Shown here: positions 14,077-17,941 of the stretch, in pieces
Layout of the letters: each line of letters opens with the position of its first letter
Numbering within the stretch: the first letter of the stretch is position 1
Assembly: GCA_964390645.1 (NCBI GenBank)
Contig: CAYMLL010000153.1
Span: 1 to 17,941, forward strand
DNA length: 17,941 nt
Source: CAYMLL01 sp964390645
GTDB taxonomy: Bacteria > Planctomycetota > UBA8108
Reading direction: 5' to 3'
Translations under genes and position numbers: made by a program
The notes under the pieces: model-generated
What the model was told of the DNA's origin: nothing
Databases searched by the model: none
Seen by the model: only the letters and a program-made list of their open reading frames with translations

Positions 14077-14958
14077 ACCGCCGAGCCGATCCCGGCCGCT
14101 CGGCGGTGTCGCGCCTCGCGACGACGCGACGTACGCCGCCAGCCGGTTGCCGCGCTCGAGCCAGGCGGAGGGTGGCACGCCCTCGAAGTACGCGTCGAGG
14201 AAGGCCGCGAGGAACGCGTCGCCCGCGCCGACGGTGTCCTCGACGTCGACCCGGAAGCCCGGGTGCTCGTGGATGTCGCCGTCGTGGAGGAGCACCGCCC
14301 CCTCGGCGCCGCGCGTCACGCAGAGCGTCGCGATGTCGTGTCGCCGGGCGATCGTCTGCATGAGACTTGCGGGGTCACTGTCCCGCGGTGCCGCGATCCC
14401 CGTCCACCCCGCCACGCGCAGCAGCTCCTCGTCGTTGAGCTTGACGATCGTCGAGGCCTCGAGCGAGGCGAGCACGACCTCGCGGTCGTCGTGAGGAGCG
14501 CGCAGGTTGACGTCGAAGCACTTCGGAACGGCGCGCTTCCACGTCGTCCGGATCGCGCGCCGGGTCGTCTCGGAGCGCTGCGACAGCGATCCGAAAAGCA
14601 CCAGTTCGGCGCGGTCGACGGCAGCTGCGGCGGCTGCGTCGATCTCGACGTCGTCCCACGCCACGTTCCTGACGATCTCGTAGCTCGGGGTACCGTCGTC
14701 GTCGACCTCGACGAGCACGATTCCCGTCGGCAGCTCGTCGCTGTGCTGGAGCGTCTCGCGGGACATGCCGGCGAGGTCCATGCGACGGTCGATCTCGTCG
14801 CCGAGCACGTCGCGGCCGACCTTCGAGAGGAGGAGGCTCTCGTGCCCCAGCGCGCGGAGGTGATACGCCGCGTTGAAGGTCGCGCCGCCGAGGAAGATGC
14901 CCTCGGGCAGCAAGTCCCAGAGGACCTCTCCGACCGCGACGATGGTCTTGCGCTCCAT
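14074..14958 (-). CDS. PfkB-family carbohydrate kinase
   Basis: Cytoplasmic ribokinase-like sugar kinase of 294 residues that phosphorylates an imported sugar with ATP; fructokinase-like by general appearance, but the exact sugar is not determined. The N-terminal motif VAVGEVLWDLLP (8-19) and the sugar-binding FLGGATFNAAYHL (22-34) with Gly24-Gly25 and Asn29 are present. The second PfkB signature DTVGAGDAFLAAFLDAY (241-257) contains catalytic base Asp247. FDVNLRAPH (148-156) and KLNDEELLRVAG (173-184) are also typical. ATG 14958 directly follows an in-frame GTG at 14961, and either may initiate. It begins 7 bp after the permease stop, so it is the last gene of the transporter operon, and its product probably phosphorylates the imported sugar. 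Its TAG stop lies in the right arm of hairpin repeat copy 2. Confidence 0.9.
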   Translation of the reverse strand: MERKTIVAVGEVLWDLLPEGIFLGGATFNAAYHLRALGHESLLLSKVGRDVLGDEIDRRMDLAGMSRETLQHSDELPTGIVLVEVDDDGTPSYEIVRNVAWDDVEIDAAAAAAVDRAELVLFGSLSQRSETTRRAIRTTWKRAVPKCFDVNLRAPHDDREVVLASLEASTIVKLNDEELLRVAGWTGIAAPRDSDPASLMQTIARRHDIATLCVTRGAEGAVLLHDGDIHEHPGFRVDVEDTVGAGDAFLAAFLDAYFEGVPPSAWLERGNRLAAYVASSRGATPPSGRDRLGG

Positions 14959-14965
14959 CACCGCT

Positions 14966-16294
14966 CTATCGCTTCTTCGACATGTCGAGCAGCGCGGCGC
15001 CGAGGATGACCAGCCCGAGCGCCACCTTCTGCCAGTACGAGCCGATGCCGAGCAGGTTCATGCCGTTGAAGATCACCGCCAGGAGCAGCGAACCGACCAG
15101 CGTGCCGAGGATCTTTCCCTCGCCGCCGAAGAGGCTCGTGCCGCCGACGACGACGGCCGCGATGACCGTCAGCTCGTACTGCTCGCCGAACCTCGCCGAC
15201 GCCGCGTTGAACTGCGACGCGTAGATGACACCGCCGAGTCCCGCGAGGAGACCGCAGAGCGTGTAGACGAGCAGCAGCACGCGACGAACCGGAACGCCGG
15301 AGAGTCTCGCGGCCTCCGCGTTGCCGCCGACCGCGTAGATGTAGCGTCCGAGCACCGTCCGGGTCATGAGGATGTGCGCGGCGACGTAGAGGACCGCGGT
15401 CAGGACCACCGCGTTCGGAACTCCGGGGATCATCTTGCCGCTCGCGAAGAGGATGAACGTGTCGGGCACCTGCGTGATGGTCCCCCCGCCGGCCATGATG
15501 TACGCGAGGCCGCTCGCGACGAGCATCATGCTGAGCGTGACGATGAACGGTGGTATCCGGAAGAACGTCACCATGGCGCCCGAGAAGGCCCCTGCGACGC
15601 CACATCCCAGTATCGCGACGACACAGCCGACCAGCATGCCGCCGGTGCCGGCCTCCTCTCCGCCCATGAAGTCGCGGATGACGACCGTGCAGAGGACGGC
15701 CGAGAACGCGACGAGACTGCCGACCGAGAGATCGATGCCTCCGGTGATGATCACGAAGGTCATGCCGATCGCGAGGATCGCGAAGATGGCGATCTGGTTG
15801 AGGAGATTGACGAGGTTCGACGCCTTGAGGAAGTTCGACCGATAGCCGCTCTGCGGCGCGAAGAGCTCGGTGTCGGCGAGCTTCGGAAAGGTCGTCTCGA
15901 AGCTCTCGATGAACGGCAGCGTCGCCACCTTGCCGCTGGAGACGATGGCATCGGGCTTCGCCGAGCTCTCGGCCGCCTCGATCGCCTCGCGTAGAGCGGG
16001 AGGACCGCCGTGCACCACCTGCAGAACGGTGAAGCCGTTCGCCTCGAGGCTCTCGACCAGCGCCTCGCCGAAGGCGACCTCCTTGTCACCTTCGAACGCC
16101 AGAACGAGGGCGGTGGCGGGAGACGGCACCGCGGCGATGACGCGCTCGGCGAGCGCCGTTGCTGCCGGCTTGCCGGTCTCCGCCTGAGGCTCTCTCGTCA
16201 TGATGCTGAAGCACACACAGAGGATGCCCAGCATGAGGAGCGGCCCCTGCTCGGTGACGAGTCGCAAGAGGTTCTTGTTCAACCTTCGCTTCAT
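14966..16294 (-). CDS. Sugar ABC transporter permease (RbsC-like) with extracytoplasmic insert
   Basis: Inner-membrane permease of a ribose/xylose/galactose-type (CUT2) importer, 442 residues against about 320-330 usual. The first helix is at about 17-33. Residues about 35-150 are a hydrophilic insert not found in standard RbsC; it includes ATALVLAFEGDKEVAFGEAL and DAIVSSGKVATLPFIESF. The regular permease then resumes at NLVNLLNQIAIFAILAIG (160-177), MTFVIITGGIDLSVGSL (178-194), RIPPFIVTLSMMLVASGLAY (246-265), the cytoplasmic coupling segment GRYIYAVGGNAEAARLSGV (316-334) and VVVGGTSLFGGEGKILGT (381-398). ATG 16294 is chosen because it begins MKRRLNKNLL, has GGAAG upstream and lies 22 bp after the ATPase stop; an upstream in-frame ATG at 16411 would overlap the ATPase gene. 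The kinase gene follows after 7 bp. Confidence 0.9.
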   Translation of the reverse strand: MKRRLNKNLLRLVTEQGPLLMLGILCVCFSIMTREPQAETGKPAATALAERVIAAVPSPATALVLAFEGDKEVAFGEALVESLEANGFTVLQVVHGGPPALREAIEAAESSAKPDAIVSSGKVATLPFIESFETTFPKLADTELFAPQSGYRSNFLKASNLVNLLNQIAIFAILAIGMTFVIITGGIDLSVGSLVAFSAVLCTVVIRDFMGGEEAGTGGMLVGCVVAILGCGVAGAFSGAMVTFFRIPPFIVTLSMMLVASGLAYIMAGGGTITQVPDTFILFASGKMIPGVPNAVVLTAVLYVAAHILMTRTVLGRYIYAVGGNAEAARLSGVPVRRVLLLVYTLCGLLAGLGGVIYASQFNAASARFGEQYELTVIAAVVVGGTSLFGGEGKILGTLVGSLLLAVIFNGMNLLGIGSYWQKVALGLVILGAALLDMSKKR

Positions 16295-16316
16295 CGAGCG
16301 CTTCCGTGGGATCTCC

Positions 16317-17813
16317 TCATCCGATCGCCAGTGCCATGATCCGCTCCTGCGTCGCCGAGGGCACGTCGGTGATCTCGCCGGTGACGCAACCCTCGTGCAT
16401 GACGAGCACACGATCGCACATTCCGAGGATCTCCGGAAACTCCGAGCTGATCAGCAGGATCGACTTGCCCTGCGCCGCGAGCTCGTTGATCAGCAGGTAG
16501 ATCTCGTACTTCGAGCCGACGTCGATGCCGCGCGTCGGCTCGTCGAGGATCACGACCTCGGCGTTGCGCTCGAGCCACTTCGCGAGCACCACCTTCTGCT
16601 GATTGCCCCCCGAGAGGTTCTTTGCCGGCTGCTCGTGGTGGGGGATCTTGATCCCGAGGCTCTCGACGTGGCGTGCGAAGGAGCTCCTCTCCTTGTGGTG
16701 ATCGACGAATCCCGAGCGAGCGTAGCTCTTCAGGTTGGGCAGCGCGAAGTTCTCGCGCACCGAGTGGGCCAGCACGAGGCCCTGCGACTTGCGGTCCTCG
16801 GTGAGGAGGCAGATGCCGGCGCGAATCGCGTCTCGCGGGCTCTTGAGCAGGAGCGTCTTGCCGTCGAGCCGGACGCATCCTCGATCGAGCCGATCGGCCC
16901 CGAAGAGGATCCGTGCGACCTCCGTGCGGCCGGCCCCGACGAGCCCGGTCATGCCGAGAATCTCACCGCGGTGAAGGTCGAACGAGACGTCCCGGACGAC
17001 GTGGCCGCGACCGATCCCGTCGACGCGCAGCCGAGGCTCGCCGATTCGCGTCCGGCGGGTCGGGAACTCGTTGTCGATCTGGCGACCCACCATCATCTCG
17101 ATGAGCTCCTCGCGACTGACGCCGCCGATCGGTCGCGTGTCGATGTGCGCACCGTCCCGAAGGACGGTGACGCGATCGGCGATGGTGAAGACCTCGTCGA
17201 GGCGATGGGTGATGTAGATGATCCCGATGCCCTGCGACTGGAGGTCCTTGATGACCGTGAAGAGGTGCTCGACCTCCTGCGGCGTCAGCGTCGAGCTCGG
17301 CTCGTCCATGACGATGATCCGCGCGTCCTGCGACAGAGCCTTGGCGATCTCGACGATCTGCTGCTGAGCGATGCTCAGACGCCGGCAGATCGCCTCGGGG
17401 TCGACCGGCACGCCGATGCGCTCGAAGATCTTCCGGGCGAGCTCGTGCTCCTCTTGCGTCTTGACGAAGCCTCCCGTCGTCGACTCGCGACCGAGGAAGA
17501 GGTTCTCGCGCACGGTCAGCGCGGGCACGAGGTTGAACTCCTGGTAGATGACCGCGATGCCCGCTTGCTGCGCCGCCAGCGGCGAGTCGAGAGCGGCGTG
17601 CTCTCCGTCGATGAAGACGTCGCCGGAGTCGGGAGCGTGCGCCCCTCCGAGCACCTTGATCAGCGTGCTCTTTCCGGCGCCGTTCTCTCCGAGGAGCGCC
17701 AGCACCTCACCGGCCTCGAGCCTCAGGTCGACGCCCCTCAGCGCGTACACGCCGGGGAAACGCTTGTCGATCGCTACCATCTCGAGGAGCGGAGACGGAT
17801 GGGGCGTGGGCAT
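16317..17813 (-). CDS. Sugar ABC transporter ATP-binding protein (RbsA-like, two NBDs)
   Basis: Cytoplasmic ATPase of a CUT2-type sugar importer, 498 residues with two nucleotide-binding domains, the standard length. NBD1 has Walker A GENGAGKST (42-50), Q-loop Gln91 in YQEFNLVPALTV, signature RRLSIAQQQ (144-152), Walker B IIVMDEPSS (166-174) and switch His203. NBD2 has the usual degenerate Walker A GLVGAGRTE (290-298), signature NLSGGNQQKV (399-408) and Walker B VVILDEPTRGIDVG (420-433), as expected for RbsA/XylG/MglA proteins. ATG 17813 gives the family-typical N-terminus (PLLEMVAIDKRFPGVYAL); an in-frame GTG at 17867 would add 18 atypical residues. It is the first gene of the operon in the window, followed by the permease after 22 bp. 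No substrate-binding protein is seen, so the sugar cannot be named. Confidence 0.93.
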   Translation of the reverse strand: MPTPHPSPLLEMVAIDKRFPGVYALRGVDLRLEAGEVLALLGENGAGKSTLIKVLGGAHAPDSGDVFIDGEHAALDSPLAAQQAGIAVIYQEFNLVPALTVRENLFLGRESTTGGFVKTQEEHELARKIFERIGVPVDPEAICRRLSIAQQQIVEIAKALSQDARIIVMDEPSSTLTPQEVEHLFTVIKDLQSQGIGIIYITHRLDEVFTIADRVTVLRDGAHIDTRPIGGVSREELIEMMVGRQIDNEFPTRRTRIGEPRLRVDGIGRGHVVRDVSFDLHRGEILGMTGLVGAGRTEVARILFGADRLDRGCVRLDGKTLLLKSPRDAIRAGICLLTEDRKSQGLVLAHSVRENFALPNLKSYARSGFVDHHKERSSFARHVESLGIKIPHHEQPAKNLSGGNQQKVVLAKWLERNAEVVILDEPTRGIDVGSKYEIYLLINELAAQGKSILLISSEFPEILGMCDRVLVMHEGCVTGEITDVPSATQERIMALAIG

Positions 17814-17941
17814 GGTCGGGAGCTGTCGGGCGGCGTCTGCGGTAGGAAGCGGCCGGGATCGTAACACACTTCACACCGTCCGCTTTCGGGTTTCTCACCA
17901 TCCTGTTCTACCCCGGTTGAAGAGAGATCTCGACGGCCACG
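17814..17941 (-). promoter_or_regulatory. Upstream region of the sugar ABC operon
   Basis: These 128 bases precede the ATPase gene and have no coding signal on either strand. On the minus strand a -10-like TACGAT occurs at about 17858-17863, but no good -35 lies 16-18 bases before it. If the operon has a binding-protein gene, it would lie beyond the right edge. The call rests mainly on position. Confidence 0.3.

Noticed and set aside
17844..17853. Possible third copy of the hairpin repeat (AGGAAGCGGC before the ABC operon)
   Set aside because: Only a 10-base match to the loop region, no matching arms and no clear stem; this can arise by chance at this GC content. Worth including in a genome-wide scan.
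16200..17864. 554-codon open frame on the plus strand
   Set aside because: It lies exactly antisense to the RbsA-like ATPase and the start of the permease, both of which have complete motif sets. Composition is Arg/Leu/Asp-rich with no recognisable domain.
1..17941. Phage, transposon, CRISPR or tRNA genes
   Set aside because: No transposase or integrase motifs, no spaced direct repeats and no cloverleaf-like segments were noticed on reading both strands; composition is even throughout.

Overview
This is a high-GC bacterial window with dense gene packing. The family content points to a Planctomycetota or neighbouring lineage (PVC group or Acidobacteriota): two secreted PQQ-like beta-propellers of the W-x-x-F/W-R-G-P type, a double DUF1080 (3-keto-disaccharide hydrolase-like) protein, an exported CehA/McbA-type metallohydrolase, an exported vWA protein and a sodium:solute symporter. 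That assignment is inferred from families, not from a marker gene. A run of 10 Ns at 9770-9779 marks a draft or metagenome scaffold gap. The window holds 13 protein-coding segments, and no rRNA, tRNA, CRISPR array, insertion sequence or intergenic stretch over 300 bases was seen.

Layout. At the left edge is an SSS-family symporter (+, 4-1503). It converges on a leftward cluster, read 8241 to 1536: double DUF1080 protein, exported vWA protein, aldo/keto-reductase-fold protein, exported CehA/McbA-like metallohydrolase, PQQ-like propeller. Divergent from DUF1080 (about 100 bp shared upstream region) is a second PQQ-like propeller. It runs without a stop into the N-terminus of a DUF885 zinc-peptidase-like domain, crosses the N gap and ends at 11327. 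Convergent with it is a leftward pair, a ferritin-like (DUF455-type) di-iron protein followed 6 bp later by an ATP-grasp-like protein. Divergent from that pair is hpt (hypoxanthine phosphoribosyltransferase, +). hpt converges on a leftward sugar-uptake operon: RbsA-type ATPase, RbsC-type permease, PfkB-family sugar kinase. The window contains no periplasmic binding protein for this transporter.

How the genes may work together. The ABC transporter and PfkB kinase form a sugar import-and-phosphorylate module. The left two thirds look like envelope and periplasmic functions (glycan- or peptide-related hydrolases, propellers, vWA scaffold) plus a symporter, consistent with polymer breakdown and nutrient scavenging; no substrate can be named.

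The points most worth a second look are: (1) the in-frame PQQ-propeller/DUF885 fusion beside the gap; (2) a roughly 115-residue extracytoplasmic insert in the RbsC-type permease; (3) a repeat/hairpin found at two convergent gene ends, with a conserved loop, co-varying stem pairs and stop codons of three genes inside its arms; (4) the coupled ferritin-like/ATP-grasp pair; (5) an AKR-fold protein that appears to lack all four catalytic residues.
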